Notes: generated by a model from the sequence alone, not told the origin. DNA of 54,515 nt from Pseudomonadota bacterium (GCA_018240595.1 JAFEFL010000061.1:1-54515), one strand, 5' to 3'; shown: positions 35,584 through 45,503, counted from the first letter of the stretch. A program made the numbers and translations.

Positions 35584-35898
35584 ATGCGCTTTCGCTTCAA
35601 GCTGACGTGCTGCGCCATGCTGCTGGCCGCCCCGGCGGTGGCCCAGGACATTCGCGGCCTCGAAGTCTGCACCGCGGAAAAGCAGATGGAGCGCCGCACC
35701 TCCTGCCTGCAGGCCAACACCGACTTCCTGCAGCAGAGCCTCGAGCGGCAGCGGCGCGACGCGCAGAAGAAGCAGGCCGAAGCCGCCGCCGAGATCACGG
35801 CGCTGAAGGCGCGCATCGCGAAACTCGAAGACGATCTCGCCGGCCTGAAGAAGGCCGCCACCCCGCCTGCCAAGGACGGCGCAGCCCCCAAGAAATGA
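35584..35898 (+). CDS. secreted coiled-coil hypothetical protein
   Basis: 104 residues from ATG 35584. Signal peptide [20 protein letters not shown]. The mature part has two Cys ([30 protein letters not shown]) and then a coiled coil ([32 protein letters not shown]). A Lys/Pro-rich end follows. Similar periplasmic small proteins occur in Bradyrhizobium relatives; no function known. The glucan exporter begins 13 bp downstream, so they may share a transcript. Confidence 0.7.
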   Translation: MRFRFKLTCCAMLLAAPAVAQDIRGLEVCTAEKQMERRTSCLQANTDFLQQSLERQRRDAQKKQAEAAAEITALKARIAKLEDDLAGLKKAATPPAKDGAAPKK

Positions 35899-35911
35899 TC
35901 CGGTAGCCACC

Positions 35912-37669
35912 ATGGCGCTCATTCGTCTTTACGGTCGTGTGCTCGCTCTGCTCGGCTCCGAGGCCCGCCTCGCCTGGGCGATCGCCTTCGGCAACCTGGC
36001 GCTGGCGATCGCGCAGTTCGCCGAGCCGGTGCTGCTCGGACGCATCATCGACACGCTGAGCGCCGGTCAGGCTTCCGGCAAACCGCCGTCATGGCAACAT
36101 CTCTCGGTGCTGATGTCGGCCTGGGCCGGCTTCGGCATCTTCACCATCGTCGCCGGCACCTTGATCGCACTGCATGCCGACCGCCTCGCACATCGCCGCC
36201 GGCAGGTGGTGCTGACGCGCTATTTCGAGCACGTGCTCGAACTGCCTCTCAGCTATCACGGCAACACCCATTCCGGCCGCCTGATGAAGGTGATGCTGGA
36301 GGGCACCGACGCGCTGTGGGGCCTGTGGCTCGGCTTCTTCCGCGAGCACTTCGCCGCCATGATCGGCCTATTGGTGCTACTGCCGGTGTCGCTCATCATC
36401 AACTGGCGCCTGGCGAGCCTGCTGATCGTGCTCTGCGTCGTCTTCGCGGTCCTGACCGCGATCATCGTGCGCAAGACCGGCAGCATGCAGGAAGAGGTCA
36501 ACCAGCATTACTCCGATCTGGCCGAACGCGCGTCCGACACGCTCGGCAATATCGCGCTGGTGCAGAGTTTCTCGCGGCTCGAACAGGAGGTCACCGAGCT
36601 CAAGCAGATCGTCGAGCGGCTGCTCGCGGCGCAGATGCCGGTGCTGTCGTGGTGGGCGCTCGCCACCGTGCTGACGCGCACAGCAACGACGCTGGCGGTG
36701 CTGGCGATCATCGTCGTCGGCACCTGGCTCAATCTGCGTGGCGAGGCAACCATCGGACAGATGGTGACGTTCATGAGCTTCGCCGGCCTCATCATCTCGC
36801 GCATGGAGCACACGGTCGCCTTCGTCGACGATCTGGTCAGCCATGTCGGCCAGCTCATCGAGTTCTTCCAGGTCTGGGACACCATCCCCGACATCCGCGA
36901 CCGGCCGAACGCCGTCGATCCGGGGCGGCTCACCGGCAATATTCAATTCAAGGACGTGAGCTTCTCCTATGACGGCCGCCGGCTCGCGGCGGACCATCTC
37001 AACTTCACGGTCAATCCCGGCGAGACCATCGCGCTGGTCGGCGCCACCGGCGCCGGCAAGTCGACCGCCATCGCGCTCTTGCACCGCGCCTTCGATCCGC
37101 AGTCCGGCGCGATCGAGGCAGACGGCATCGACATCCGCGACATCAAGCTCGCGGCGCTCCGGCGCAACATCGGCGTGGTGTTTCAGGAGGCGCTGCTGTT
37201 CAACCGCTCGATCGCCGAGAACCTGCGCGTCGGCAAGCCGGACGCCACCGACGGCGAGATCCGCGATGCGGCACGGCGCGCGCAGGCGCTGGAGTTCATC
37301 GATCGCAAATTCCACGGCTTCAAGGAAACGGTCGGCGAGCGCGGCCGCTCATTGTCCGGCGGCGAGCGTCAGCGGCTGTCGATCGCCCGCGCGCTGCTCA
37401 AGAACCCGCCGATTCTCATCCTCGACGAGGCGACCAGCGCGCTCGATGCCGCCACCGAAGTGAAGGTGATGGCGGCGCTCGACGAGGTGATGAAGGACCG
37501 CACCACCTTCGTCATTGCGCACCGGCTGTCCACCGTGCGCAACGCCACGCGCATCCTGGTTTTCGAGGCCGGCAAGATCGTCGAAAGCGGCTCGTTCGAC
37601 GAACTGGTGGCGCAAGGCGGCCGCTTTGCCGAACTCGCCAAGGCGCAGTTCATGGTGGCGGGAGAATAA
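35912..37669 (+). CDS. ndvA: NdvA/ChvA-like beta-glucan ABC exporter
   Basis: 585 residues, the usual NdvA length. Six membrane helices in the first ~300 residues, then the ATPase with Walker [10 protein letters not shown], signature [10 protein letters not shown] and Walker [13 protein letters not shown]. The N-terminus [47 protein letters not shown] and [19 protein letters not shown] match the cyclic beta-1,2-glucan exporter group. It exports cyclic glucan to the periplasm for osmoadaptation and host interaction. The NdvB synthase is not in this window. A general lipid or drug exporter is the alternative. Confidence 0.85.
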   Translation: MALIRLYGRVLALLGSEARLAWAIAFGNLALAIAQFAEPVLLGRIIDTLSAGQASGKPPSWQHLSVLMSAWAGFGIFTIVAGTLIALHADRLAHRRRQVVLTRYFEHVLELPLSYHGNTHSGRLMKVMLEGTDALWGLWLGFFREHFAAMIGLLVLLPVSLIINWRLASLLIVLCVVFAVLTAIIVRKTGSMQEEVNQHYSDLAERASDTLGNIALVQSFSRLEQEVTELKQIVERLLAAQMPVLSWWALATVLTRTATTLAVLAIIVVGTWLNLRGEATIGQMVTFMSFAGLIISRMEHTVAFVDDLVSHVGQLIEFFQVWDTIPDIRDRPNAVDPGRLTGNIQFKDVSFSYDGRRLAADHLNFTVNPGETIALVGATGAGKSTAIALLHRAFDPQSGAIEADGIDIRDIKLAALRRNIGVVFQEALLFNRSIAENLRVGKPDATDGEIRDAARRAQALEFIDRKFHGFKETVGERGRSLSGGERQRLSIARALLKNPPILILDEATSALDAATEVKVMAALDEVMKDRTTFVIAHRLSTVRNATRILVFEAGKIVESGSFDELVAQGGRFAELAKAQFMVAGE

Positions 37670-37689
37670 GACGCGGCCGATCCACCATC

Positions 37690-37775
37690 CCGCTCATTCC
37701 CGCGGAAGCGGGGAATCCAGCCTTTGCCACCTGAACAAGCGTCACTGGACCTCCGCCTTCGCGGGGGGTGAGCGG
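37690..37775. repeat. REP-like inverted-repeat element, copy 2
   Basis: CCGCTCATTCCCGCGGAAGC at the left end and its imperfect complement ending in GGTGAGCGG at the right end mirror copy 1 at 21756-21847. A degenerate half element (CCGTTCATTCCCGTAGCAGC) is visible near 35484-35515. Confidence 0.75.
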
Positions 37776-37810
37776 AGTTTGTTGAACTCTCGGCGTGAGC
37801 GGAGCGCGCA

Positions 37811-38515
37811 CTACCAGTGATAATTCAAGCCGGCGCGCAGGATGTCTTCATTGATCGGCGCCTTCAGCGTGCTGGTGCCGGAGGCGGCGCCCATGAAGGT
37901 CGCGGTGCCGAGGTCGATATGCAGATATTCGGCCTTGGCGCTCCAATTGCGCGTGAAGCCATATTCGACGCCGGCGCCGGCAGTCCAGCCCGCCTTGGTG
38001 TCGCGCGATGTGACGCCGGGCTGCACCGCCTTGATATCGCCATAGGCCAGACCGCCGGTCACGTAAGGCAGGAAACTGCCGAACGCATAACCGAGGCGCG
38101 CGCGCGTCGTGCCGAACCAGCTCTGCTCGGTGCGGCAGGTGCCGCCGCCATCGGCAACGCAGACACCGGCATTCGCCGCCGAACCTGACAGCTTCGCCCA
38201 GTCGAGATCGCTCTCAAGGCCGAGCACGGTGTTGCCCATCTGCCAGTTGTAGCCGATCTGGCCGCCGAGCAATCCGCCGTTGACGTCGAACCTTCCGGAA
38301 TCGCCGCCGACCGCCGGATCGTTCCAGCTGGACCGGCCGAGGCCGTAGCCGCCGTTGAGACCGAGATAGAAGCCGCTCCAGTCGAACGCCTGCGGCGGCG
38401 GCGCCTTGTACACCGGCGCGGCCTGCGGCGCGCGCGGCGCCACGTCGGCCGCGAAAGCGGGCGCGCTCAGCGCCGCAGCGACAACACCAGCCAGCAGGAA
38501 CGTCGTAAGCCTCAT
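37811..38515 (-). CDS. outer-membrane beta-barrel porin (Omp25/Omp31 family)
   Basis: 234 residues from ATG 38515. Signal peptide RLTTFLLAGVVAAALSAPAFAA, a Pro/Ala linker with VYKAPPP, then DWSGFYLGLNGGYGLG, GGLLGGQIGYNWQMGNTVLGLESDLDWA, RARLGYAFGSFLPYVTGGLAYG, AGWTAGAGVEYGFTRNWSAKAEYLHIDLG and a terminal Trp (LRAGLNYHW). This is the eight-strand Omp25/31 pattern common in Rhizobiales. Structural outer-membrane protein. Confidence 0.92.
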   Translation of the reverse strand: MRLTTFLLAGVVAAALSAPAFAADVAPRAPQAAPVYKAPPPQAFDWSGFYLGLNGGYGLGRSSWNDPAVGGDSGRFDVNGGLLGGQIGYNWQMGNTVLGLESDLDWAKLSGSAANAGVCVADGGGTCRTEQSWFGTTRARLGYAFGSFLPYVTGGLAYGDIKAVQPGVTSRDTKAGWTAGAGVEYGFTRNWSAKAEYLHIDLGTATFMGAASGTSTLKAPINEDILRAGLNYHW

Positions 38516-38689
38516 CACCACCCCTACGCTCGCGAACACAGTCAACGCGCTCAAGCCGCCGGCGTTTCGTGCCACGTGCCTCGGCTTTTAGGTAGTTACA
38601 ACTTGGTCATGGAAAAAGGCCCGCGAATGACGACGTCATGTCGGTGACCGGGCAAACTCCGCCGCTGTTTCGCCGCCGATTGGCCGCAA

Positions 38690-39337
38690 TCAGGCGCCGC
38701 GGCGATCCATTGTCCTCGCCAGGAAATACGGCGCGAGTTCCCGCCACTCGCGCAGCGCCGCACGAAAGTCGGCATGCGGCACATGCCAGACAGATGTCAG
38801 CGCCATGCCGCGTAACAAATACTGTGTTGCGCGAACGAAGGCCTTGGCGCGAACGCGGGCATAGCCCTCCTTGACCAGCGCCTCGATCCAGATGTCGTCA
38901 TGGCTCTCACGATACTCGTCGTAGAGCGCGTGAAAGATCCTCGACAGCGGCTTGTCCGTGCGCGCCGCCATCTGCAGTTCGAGTAACGCCAGATAAACGC
39001 GGCTGAGGAAGAAGGATTCCGAGTCGCTGAGGAAGCGGTCGATGGTCGAGCCGCCTTCGAGATCGCGGGCCAGTTCGCGCGCATGTTCCTGCGCCCGGAT
39101 CAGCGCGGCGCGCCAGGCCGCCGCGATCAGATCGTATTTCGAGGGAAAGTAGTTCTCGCGCGCTCCGCGCGACACCTTGGCGCGCTTCGCCACGGCGATG
39201 GTGGAAAAGCGCGAGTAACCTTCGTCGACCAGCAGGTCGATCGCGGCCTCGAGGATCGCTTCCTGCGTGGCGCGGCGGCGCTCCTGCTGCGTGCGCCGCG
39301 CCGGCTTCGCGGGCGCAGCGGCGCGCTTCCGGGTCAT
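38690..39337 (-). CDS. TetR-family regulator
   Basis: 215 residues from ATG 39337, overlapping the stop of the MetE-like gene. The helix-turn-helix is TQEAILEAAIDLLVDEGYSRFSTIAVAKRAKVSRGARENYFPSKYDLIAAAW, preceded by a basic tail (TRKRAAAPAKPARRTQQERRR). The ligand domain is helical and has no recognisable effector. Co-translation behind the MetE-like gene suggests it controls that gene or its substrate supply. Confidence 0.9.
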   Translation of the reverse strand: MTRKRAAAPAKPARRTQQERRRATQEAILEAAIDLLVDEGYSRFSTIAVAKRAKVSRGARENYFPSKYDLIAAAWRAALIRAQEHARELARDLEGGSTIDRFLSDSESFFLSRVYLALLELQMAARTDKPLSRIFHALYDEYRESHDDIWIEALVKEGYARVRAKAFVRATQYLLRGMALTSVWHVPHADFRAALREWRELAPYFLARTMDRRGA

Positions 39338-40500
39338 TTGCCGCCCCAGACCTCGTTCGCCACCTCGACCACCAGCGCCAGCTTGCGCCGCTCGATCTCC
39401 TCGGTGACCTTGTTGCCGTGATGACTGGAGGCGAAGCCGCATTGCGGACTGACGCACAGATCCTCCAGTCGCACATATTTCGCCGCCTCATCGATGCGAC
39501 GCTTGAGATTGTCCTTGGTCTCGAGTTCCGGCGTCTTGGTCGAAACGAGGCCGAGCACGATCTTCTTGCCCTTCGGCACGAAACGCAGCGGCTCGAAGCC
39601 GCCGGCACGCTCGGTATCGTATTCGAGGAAGAAGCCGTCGACATCGGCGCGGTTGAACAAGGTCTCCGCTACCGGATCGTAGCCGCCCTCCGCCATCCAC
39701 ATGCTCATGGCGTTGCCGCGGCAGGTGTGCATGGTCACGGCGTGCGACGGATCGCGGCCCTTGGTGATGGCGTTGATGATGTCGGTGTAGAGCACCGCGA
39801 GCGAGGCCGGATCCTCGCCGTCCGCACCGATCTGTTTCTGGATCGACGGATCGCACATCGTGGCGAAGGACACGTCGTCGAGCTGCAGATAGGTGCAGCC
39901 GGCGGCGCGCAGGTCGGCGATTTCGGCGCGATACGCGCTCACGACATCAGCCCAGAACTCGGCCATGTCCGGATAAGCCGTCTTGTCCACGACCTTGCGG
40001 CCGCCGCGCATGTGCATGTAGGTCGGCGACGGGATGCAGAATTTCGGCGTCCGGCTCGTCGCCGATTTGAGGAAGGCGAAATGGTCGACCATGATCGGCC
40101 GCGAGCGCTTCACCTTGGCGTTGACGACCAGCATCGACGAGGTTTGCGCCGTGACGCCGCCCTCGCCCTTGAAGCTGACGGCATAATTTCCGTGCGTCCA
40201 TTCGATGCCGTCGAAACCGGAGAGGAAATCGACGTGCCAGAAGGCGCGGCGGAATTCGCCGTCGGTGATCGACTGCAGGCCAACCTCCTCCTGCAGCGTC
40301 ACCACTTCGCGGATGGCGCGGTCCTCGATGGCGCGCAACTGCTCCCTCGTGATGTCGCCGCGCTCGGCCTGCTCGCGCGCTTCTTTCAGATAGTGCGGCC
40401 GCAGCAGGCTGCCGACGTGATCGGCGCGGAACGGTGGGCGCTGCGGAGCGGCCTGTGGCTGGCTATGCGCGGCGGATGGGTTTGCGGCTTGCGCGGACAT
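39334..40500 (-). CDS. MetE C-terminal domain-like methyltransferase
   Basis: 388 residues. It corresponds to the catalytic half of cobalamin-independent methionine synthase, with the zinc ligands H258 and C260 (HTCRGN), E293 and C354 (SPQCGFAS) in place. Full MetE is about 750 residues; the N-terminal half is absent, so this is a stand-alone MetE-like enzyme. Such proteins transfer methyl groups to homocysteine from alternative donors or act in catabolism of methylated compounds; the donor is unknown. The N-terminal ~20 residues are Pro/Gln/Ala-rich. Operon with a TetR gene. Confidence 0.82.
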   Translation of the reverse strand: MSAQAANPSAAHSQPQAAPQRPPFRADHVGSLLRPHYLKEAREQAERGDITREQLRAIEDRAIREVVTLQEEVGLQSITDGEFRRAFWHVDFLSGFDGIEWTHGNYAVSFKGEGGVTAQTSSMLVVNAKVKRSRPIMVDHFAFLKSATSRTPKFCIPSPTYMHMRGGRKVVDKTAYPDMAEFWADVVSAYRAEIADLRAAGCTYLQLDDVSFATMCDPSIQKQIGADGEDPASLAVLYTDIINAITKGRDPSHAVTMHTCRGNAMSMWMAEGGYDPVAETLFNRADVDGFFLEYDTERAGGFEPLRFVPKGKKIVLGLVSTKTPELETKDNLKRRIDEAAKYVRLEDLCVSPQCGFASSHHGNKVTEEIERRKLALVVEVANEVWGGK

Positions 40501-40607
40501 CGCTTGTCCTCCCGGCTGTGGCGGCGGCGCATCGGGTCGCCCGCCGTCGTTGTTGGCCGCAGCCTAGGGCGGCCGGCGGCCGCAATCAACGATATAAGCT
40601 GGTCAGC

Positions 40608-40763
40608 TTATTTTTGTGGAGCTGTTGTCGCGGCGTCGGCGGCGCTTTGCTCCAGGGCCGGCGCCTTCGCCGCCAGGAAATGCTCCGTCATGGCGCGGCC
40701 GGCGGCGAGCGACAGGATGATCACGCCGGCGATGACGGCGATAGCGAGGATGTGCGCGCGCAT
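40608..40763 (-). CDS. tiny membrane-anchored hypothetical protein
   Basis: 51 residues from ATG 40763 (GGGAAGCGG upstream). One N-terminal hydrophobic stretch (AHILAIAVIAGVIILSLAAG) followed by a short Ala/Glu-rich tail (APALEQSAADAATTAPQ). It could be an anchored peptide or a secreted one. No family recognised; coding status rests on the ribosome site and composition. Confidence 0.55.
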   Translation of the reverse strand: MRAHILAIAVIAGVIILSLAAGRAMTEHFLAAKAPALEQSAADAATTAPQK

Positions 40764-40900
40764 TCCGCTTCCCGCGAATTCCATAGGATGATCGCGTAGA
40801 GGTAGCGCACATTCGCTTGCGCGACAATTAAAGGTTGTGGATGTGCCGGTTAAGCGCTGTTTGCGATACAACGGCGGCGGCGCGCTCATGCCCAAAAGAA

Positions 40901-40951
40901 AACGGCGCCCTTGAGAGGCGCCGCTTCTGATCGATAACGAAGAGTGATGCC
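40901..40951 (-). terminator. duplicated terminator cassette, copy 1
   Basis: 51 bp identical, except for one base, to 43347-43397. On the minus strand it contains GGCGCC-TCTCAAG-GGCGCC followed by GTTTTCTTTT, a terminator for the TPR gene that ends at 40978. The conserved part extends about 25 bp beyond the hairpin on its 5' side. Confidence 0.8.
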
Positions 40952-40977
40952 TTTGGCCAATCCTACGAAGGCGGGTG

Positions 40978-42081
40978 CTAAATCCGCTGCGCCACGCTTT
41001 GAAAGCAAGTGGTGCGGCCAAAGCAATCGCCAAGCGCCGCGCGCATGGCATCGGAAACCCTGCCATCGAGCGGCACGTGGTCGAAACCGCGCCGGCGCAG
41101 CATGACTTGCGCCCGCAGCGCCGCCGGTACGCCGCCGATCCGGATTGCCGCCACGGCGTCGGCCGCCGCGCCGTCGAACTGGCGAAGGCGGACCAGCGCC
41201 GTCGCCCGCTTCATCAGTAGTTTGGCCCGCATCGCGTCGGGCATCGGATAAAGCGGCGAGCCGCCGTCGAGAACGGCGAGAACCGTGTCGTAGTCCTTCA
41301 CCGCGAGGACGTTGTTCTCGGCATTCGCATAGGCATCGGCGCGCGCGATCAGTTGCAGGAAATTTGGCGGCTCTTCCTGTTGCGAAGCCTTGATCTCCGC
41401 CACGGCCGTCAGCGGGCGGCCAAGCGCCTGAAGCGCCTCGGCGCGCAGCGCGTGTGCATTGGCGTCGTTCGGCCGCGCCTCGATAATGACGTCGAGATCG
41501 GCCACCGCCATGTCGGCGCGGCCCATCTGGATCATCAGGCGCGCCCGCAGCTCACGCGAATAGAGATGGTCCGGATGCTTGGCGACGATCCGGTGCAGCA
41601 TCCGCAGCGCCTCGAGATTTGCGCCCCTCGTCCACAGCCCGGTCGCGGCCGTGGACGCCACATCCGGATTGTCCGGTGCCTGCGCCGTGAGCACGGCGAG
41701 GTCGCGCTCGGTCGCCGCCCGGTCGTTGATCGTCATCGACAGCCGCGCCCGTAGCAAACGCGCGACAACGCTGGCGCCGTCGATGCCGACCGCGAGGTCG
41801 GTCTCGTCGCGCGCCTTGGCGAAATCCTGCATCAGGATGAACCAGGCCGCGCGGTCCATGCGGTTGGCGATCCGCGCGTCGTTGCCGCCGGACGTGATTG
41901 CTTCTGGCTCGGGACACGGCGGCCCCTCATGGGTCCGGTTGGCGATCAGGCAAGGGCCAATCCGCGTCGGTACGATGCCGGCGCCGGGGTCGTTGATCTC
42001 TGCGAGGCTTGCGGCAATCGCCGGCGACGCCGCCATTCCGAAGGCGATCGACGCGGCGATAAGAGTGACGACGGCTTTCAT
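40978..42081 (-). CDS. periplasmic TPR protein A
   Basis: 367 residues from ATG 42081, overlapping the stop of the upstream TPR gene by one base (TGATG). Signal peptide KAVVTLIAASIAFGMAASPAIAA. Several 34-residue helical repeats of TPR type (LEALRMLHRIVAKHPDHLYSRELRARLMIQMGRADMAVADLDVIIEARPNDANAHALRAEALQALGRPLTAVAEI). Two Cys near the N-terminus (CLIANRTHEGPPCPE) and two at the C-terminal end (GDCFGRTTCFQSVA). The partner is unknown; TPR domains scaffold protein complexes. Confidence 0.8.
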   Translation of the reverse strand: MKAVVTLIAASIAFGMAASPAIAASLAEINDPGAGIVPTRIGPCLIANRTHEGPPCPEPEAITSGGNDARIANRMDRAAWFILMQDFAKARDETDLAVGIDGASVVARLLRARLSMTINDRAATERDLAVLTAQAPDNPDVASTAATGLWTRGANLEALRMLHRIVAKHPDHLYSRELRARLMIQMGRADMAVADLDVIIEARPNDANAHALRAEALQALGRPLTAVAEIKASQQEEPPNFLQLIARADAYANAENNVLAVKDYDTVLAVLDGGSPLYPMPDAMRAKLLMKRATALVRLRQFDGAAADAVAAIRIGGVPAALRAQVMLRRRGFDHVPLDGRVSDAMRAALGDCFGRTTCFQSVAQRI

Positions 42082-43241
42082 CACAGGCACGCCTTGTCGA
42101 TCATGCAGGCCTGCGCCGCGTCTTTCACCGCCGCCAGGCGATCGCTCTCCTCAACCGCCTCGAGCAGATAGCCGCGGTTGACGAGGCCGCGGAATTTGTA
42201 GCGGAAGAACCGGGCGTCCACGATCAGCGCCATTTGCGCGTCCGCGATCGAGGGTTTGATGTCGCCGAGCGCGCGGCGCGCCACCGCCCTGCCCCACAGC
42301 GCGGCGCCTTCGGTCGGATAAAGCGTCAGCGCGCGCGTGAACGCCGCGGCGGCCTCGTCGTAACGCTTCGCAGTGTTGAGGATGAAACCCTTCTCCTGAT
42401 GCAGGAAGGCGAAGCTGTCGTCGGCCTTCAGGCCCGCTTCGATGTCCTCGAGCGCACCGGCGTCGTCACCCTTGAGGTGACGGAATTCGGCGCGAAGGCC
42501 GTAGGACATCGCGCCGGGATGGTCGGCGACGAGTTCGTCGTAAGCTTTCGCGCTGTCGTCCGCGCGGCCCATGGCCTTGAGGAGTTCGGCGCGCTCGACG
42601 CGCAGGTAAATCCGCAGCGGCACCAGCCGGTGGTGCATTTCGCGGGGCGAGCGGTCGAGCTCCGACGAGTTGAGCGCCAGCATTGCCTCGAGTTCGTGCA
42701 GTTCCTCGCGCTGCGCGCCGGCGCTCCTGTAGAGACGCAGGCGGTTCTCGCGGGCGTGAAAGTTGCCCGGGTCGGCGGCGACGGCCTTGTTGTAGGCATC
42801 GCGCGCCATAGCGAGGTTTCCGGTTTGCGAGCCGACGGTGCCGAGCAGATCGTAGGCCGGCGAATATTCTGCCCTGAGCGACAGCGCCTTTTCGGCCAGC
42901 GCCGCGGCATAGTTATAGATCTGCTGGTCGTAGGCGACCCAGCCGCGCCAGACATAGATCTGAGGCTCGTTCGGGGCGCGCTTGATCGCCTCTTCCATAT
43001 CGAAAGCGGCGCGGTCGAGTTGCTTCACCCATTTGTAGGCGCGGCCGCGCAGCACCAGGATAGCGGCGCGCTCGTCGTCATCTGCCGCGGATTGCAGCAG
43101 TCCGGTGCACGCGGCAATGACGGAAGGCACCTCGCCGGGCGCATAAGGCGGCGGCACGCAGCCGCGCTCGGCTGCCAATGCGATGGTCGTGGAGCAAACC
43201 CACGCCGCTATCAATGCCGCCAGCCAACCGAGCTTCTGCAT
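42081..43241 (-). CDS. periplasmic TPR protein B
   Basis: 386 residues from ATG 43241 (GGAGGG upstream). Signal peptide QKLGWLAALIAAWVCSTTIALAA. At least six TPR-like repeats (VLRGRAYKWVKQLDRAAFDMEEAIKRAPNEPQIY, AYDLLGTVGSQTGNLAMARDAYNKAVAADPGN, FLHQEKGFILNTAKRYDEAAAAFTRALTLYPTEGAALWGRAVARRALGD). Cys near the start (RGCVPPPYAPGEVPSVIAACTGLL) and the end (QACMIDKACL). Co-translated with TPR protein A; both lie between fliJ and the MetE-like region and are bracketed by 51-bp direct repeats. Confidence 0.8.
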   Translation of the reverse strand: MQKLGWLAALIAAWVCSTTIALAAERGCVPPPYAPGEVPSVIAACTGLLQSAADDDERAAILVLRGRAYKWVKQLDRAAFDMEEAIKRAPNEPQIYVWRGWVAYDQQIYNYAAALAEKALSLRAEYSPAYDLLGTVGSQTGNLAMARDAYNKAVAADPGNFHARENRLRLYRSAGAQREELHELEAMLALNSSELDRSPREMHHRLVPLRIYLRVERAELLKAMGRADDSAKAYDELVADHPGAMSYGLRAEFRHLKGDDAGALEDIEAGLKADDSFAFLHQEKGFILNTAKRYDEAAAAFTRALTLYPTEGAALWGRAVARRALGDIKPSIADAQMALIVDARFFRYKFRGLVNRGYLLEAVEESDRLAAVKDAAQACMIDKACL

Positions 43242-43346
43242 GTGCCCTCCCACTTCCGGAGCGAATGCTACACGCGCAGGTTTTGCGACGGTTTAAGCGG
43301 TTGCGAAAAATTTTAGCGACATGGCCACCCCGCCCCGCCAAACAAA

Positions 43347-43397
43347 AACGGCGCCCTTGAGAGGCGCCGCTTCTGATCGGTAACGAAGAGTGATGCC
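43347..43397 (-). terminator. duplicated terminator cassette, copy 2 (after fliJ)
   Basis: Same 51-bp sequence as 40901-40951 with one mismatch. It lies 22 bp after the fliJ stop, in terminator orientation for fliI-fliJ. Confidence 0.8.
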
Positions 43398-43418
43398 GTC
43401 TGCCGAAAATGAAACTGG

Positions 43419-43841
43419 TTACGCGTGCGCGCCGCCGACCGTGAAGCGCATCGATGCGATGCGGTCGAGTTCCTGCTGCTCGCGCACATTCTGCTCGGCG
43501 CGGTCGCGTTCCTTGTCGCGCTCGTCCAGCATCTCGACCTTCTTGAGTTCCTCGAAGGCCTCGCCGAGCGCCGCTTTGGCGTCGTCGAGCTGGCCCTTGA
43601 GCTCCTCGGCCGAGCGCTTGAGGTTCTCGCGGCGGGTCATCGCCGCCTTGGCGTAGGTCGGATAAGCGAAATGGCCGGGATCATGGATGCCGGCGCGGTC
43701 CTGCTCGAGACGGATTTCACGGTCGAGCTCGCCGGCGATGCGGTCGAACTCGGCCATCATGGCCTCGATCTGGGCGACCTTGCGCCGCTTCTCGTCGACC
43801 TGAAATTTCTTCAGGCGGATGAGGGTTTCACGTGACTTCAT
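43419..43841 (-). CDS. fliJ: flagellar export chaperone FliJ
   Basis: 140 residues, a long coiled coil: LIRLKKFQVDEKRRKVAQIEAMMAEFDRIAGELDREIRLEQDRAG, then NLKRSAEELKGQLDDAKAALGEAFEELKKVEMLDERDKERDRAEQNVREQQELDRIASMRF. This is the FliJ order of the alphaproteobacteria. FliJ sits in the centre of the FliI hexamer and escorts substrates. It follows fliI by 168 bp on the same strand. Confidence 0.9.
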   Translation of the reverse strand: MKSRETLIRLKKFQVDEKRRKVAQIEAMMAEFDRIAGELDREIRLEQDRAGIHDPGHFAYPTYAKAAMTRRENLKRSAEELKGQLDDAKAALGEAFEELKKVEMLDERDKERDRAEQNVREQQELDRIASMRFTVGGAHA

Positions 43842-44009
43842 CGACTCAATACTCCCCCGAAGCCCCGAATAACGTTCCCGAAGCGGCCATACACGCCGCC
43901 CGTCCGGAACGCCCCGGACCGTTCAGTGGAGGGACTCTGGGCCAATATCGTTAGTTTTCGGTTTCCAGAATCGATCATTTCCGATGCATCCCGGTTTATC
44001 GGGGGCTAA

Positions 44010-45332
44010 TTACGCCGCCGGAGGCCGCCCGACGATCTGTTCCAGCATCTGATAGCCCTCGATCAGGCTGGTGGCGTCGTCCTTGCCCTGGCTGAGAAAG
44101 GCCTCGAGCGGCTTGTGCAGCCCGATCGCTTCGTCGACGTCGGCCGATGAGCCCGGCCGGTAGGCCCCTAACCGGATCAGTTCCTCCATGTCCGAATAGG
44201 TCGCCATCACCGCGCGGGCGCGCTTGATCACCGGCAGGTAGTTCGGATCGGCCGATCGCGGCATGGTGCGCGACACCGACTTGAGCACGTTGACCGCCGG
44301 ATAACGGCCACGCTCGGCGATGGCGCGCTCCATGACGATGTGGCCATCGAGAATGCCGCGCACCGCGTCGGCCACTGGCTCATTGTGATCGTCGCCGTCG
44401 ACCAGCACCGTGAAGATGCCGGTGATCGAACCCTGCTCGCCGGTGCCGGGACCGGCGCGCTCGAGGAGGCGCGGCAGTTCGGTGAACACGGTCGGCGTAT
44501 AGCCCTTGGCGGTCGGCGGCTCGCCGGCCGACAGGCCGATCTCGCGCTGCGCCATGGCAAAGCGCGTGACCGAGTCCATCATGGCGAGGACGTCCTTGCC
44601 CTCGTCGCGGAAATATTCGGCGATCGACATGGTCAGGTAGGCCGCCTGGCGGCGCATCAGCGCCGGCTCGTCCGAGGTCGAAACCACGACCACGGCACGG
44701 CGGATGCCCTCCTCGCCGAGGTCCTCCTGCAGGAACTCCTGCACCTCGCGGCCGCGTTCGCCGATCAGGCCAATGACCGACACGTCGGCCGACACGTTCT
44801 TGGCCAGCATCGACATCAGCACCGATTTGCCGACGCCGGAGCCGGCGAAGATGCCCATGCGCTGGCCGCGGCACACGGTCAGGAAGGTGTTGAGCACGCG
44901 CACGCCGAGATCGAGCGGCGCGCCGACGCGATTGCGCGAATGCGCCGCCGGCGGCGCGTTGCGGAACTGATAGGGCGAGGCGCCGGCCTTGAGCGGCCCC
45001 TTGCCGTCGATCGGCTCGCCCAGCGCGTTGACGACGCGGCCGAGCCAGGCCTCCGACGGCCGCACACTCATCGCCGACGACGACACCAGCGCCCGGCAGC
45101 CGCGGCGCACGCCTTCGAGCGGGGCAAAGGGCATGGCCAGCGCCAGTTTGCCGGAAAAGCCGACGACTTCACACGGCACCGGGCCGTTGCCACCCTCGAT
45201 CGTCAGCTTCGAGCCGACCGACATGGCATAGAGCGGGCCCGCAACCTCGACCATCAGGCCGCGCACGCCGACGACGCGGCCGTAGATCTCGACGCCGTCG
45301 ATATCGCCAATCTGTTCGGCCAGCGCTTTCAT
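44010..45332 (-). CDS. fliI: flagellum-specific ATPase FliI
   Basis: 440 residues. Walker A GSGVGKS at 164-170, Walker B region [47 protein letters not shown], and the N-terminal beta domain [21 protein letters not shown]. FliI energises type III export with FliH and FliJ. The gene is divergent from ctrA; the fliI/fliJ-ctrA neighbourhood is conserved in Caulobacter. Confidence 0.96.
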   Translation of the reverse strand: MKALAEQIGDIDGVEIYGRVVGVRGLMVEVAGPLYAMSVGSKLTIEGGNGPVPCEVVGFSGKLALAMPFAPLEGVRRGCRALVSSSAMSVRPSEAWLGRVVNALGEPIDGKGPLKAGASPYQFRNAPPAAHSRNRVGAPLDLGVRVLNTFLTVCRGQRMGIFAGSGVGKSVLMSMLAKNVSADVSVIGLIGERGREVQEFLQEDLGEEGIRRAVVVVSTSDEPALMRRQAAYLTMSIAEYFRDEGKDVLAMMDSVTRFAMAQREIGLSAGEPPTAKGYTPTVFTELPRLLERAGPGTGEQGSITGIFTVLVDGDDHNEPVADAVRGILDGHIVMERAIAERGRYPAVNVLKSVSRTMPRSADPNYLPVIKRARAVMATYSDMEELIRLGAYRPGSSADVDEAIGLHKPLEAFLSQGKDDATSLIEGYQMLEQIVGRPPAA

Positions 45333-45488
45333 GCTTCCGATCCGCAGTGAGCCTCTGCCCTAGCGCCGCGCCCGGTCCGAGAAAGGTGAAATGCCACCTC
45401 TTTACCTCTTGGGCGGCGGGAACCCGCCGGTTTGCCACACGAAAAACGCCGTAAACCCGCCCTTAGGCTTACCGGACAACCCTGCGCA

Positions 45489-45503
45489 TTAACTCCGTGT
45501 TTA
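45489..45503. promoter_or_regulatory. CtrA-like box
   Basis: TTAA-CTCCGTG-TTTA fits TTAA-N7-TTAA with one mismatch. It lies about 155 bp upstream of fliI and 345 bp upstream of ctrA, so it could serve fliI. Confidence 0.45.
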
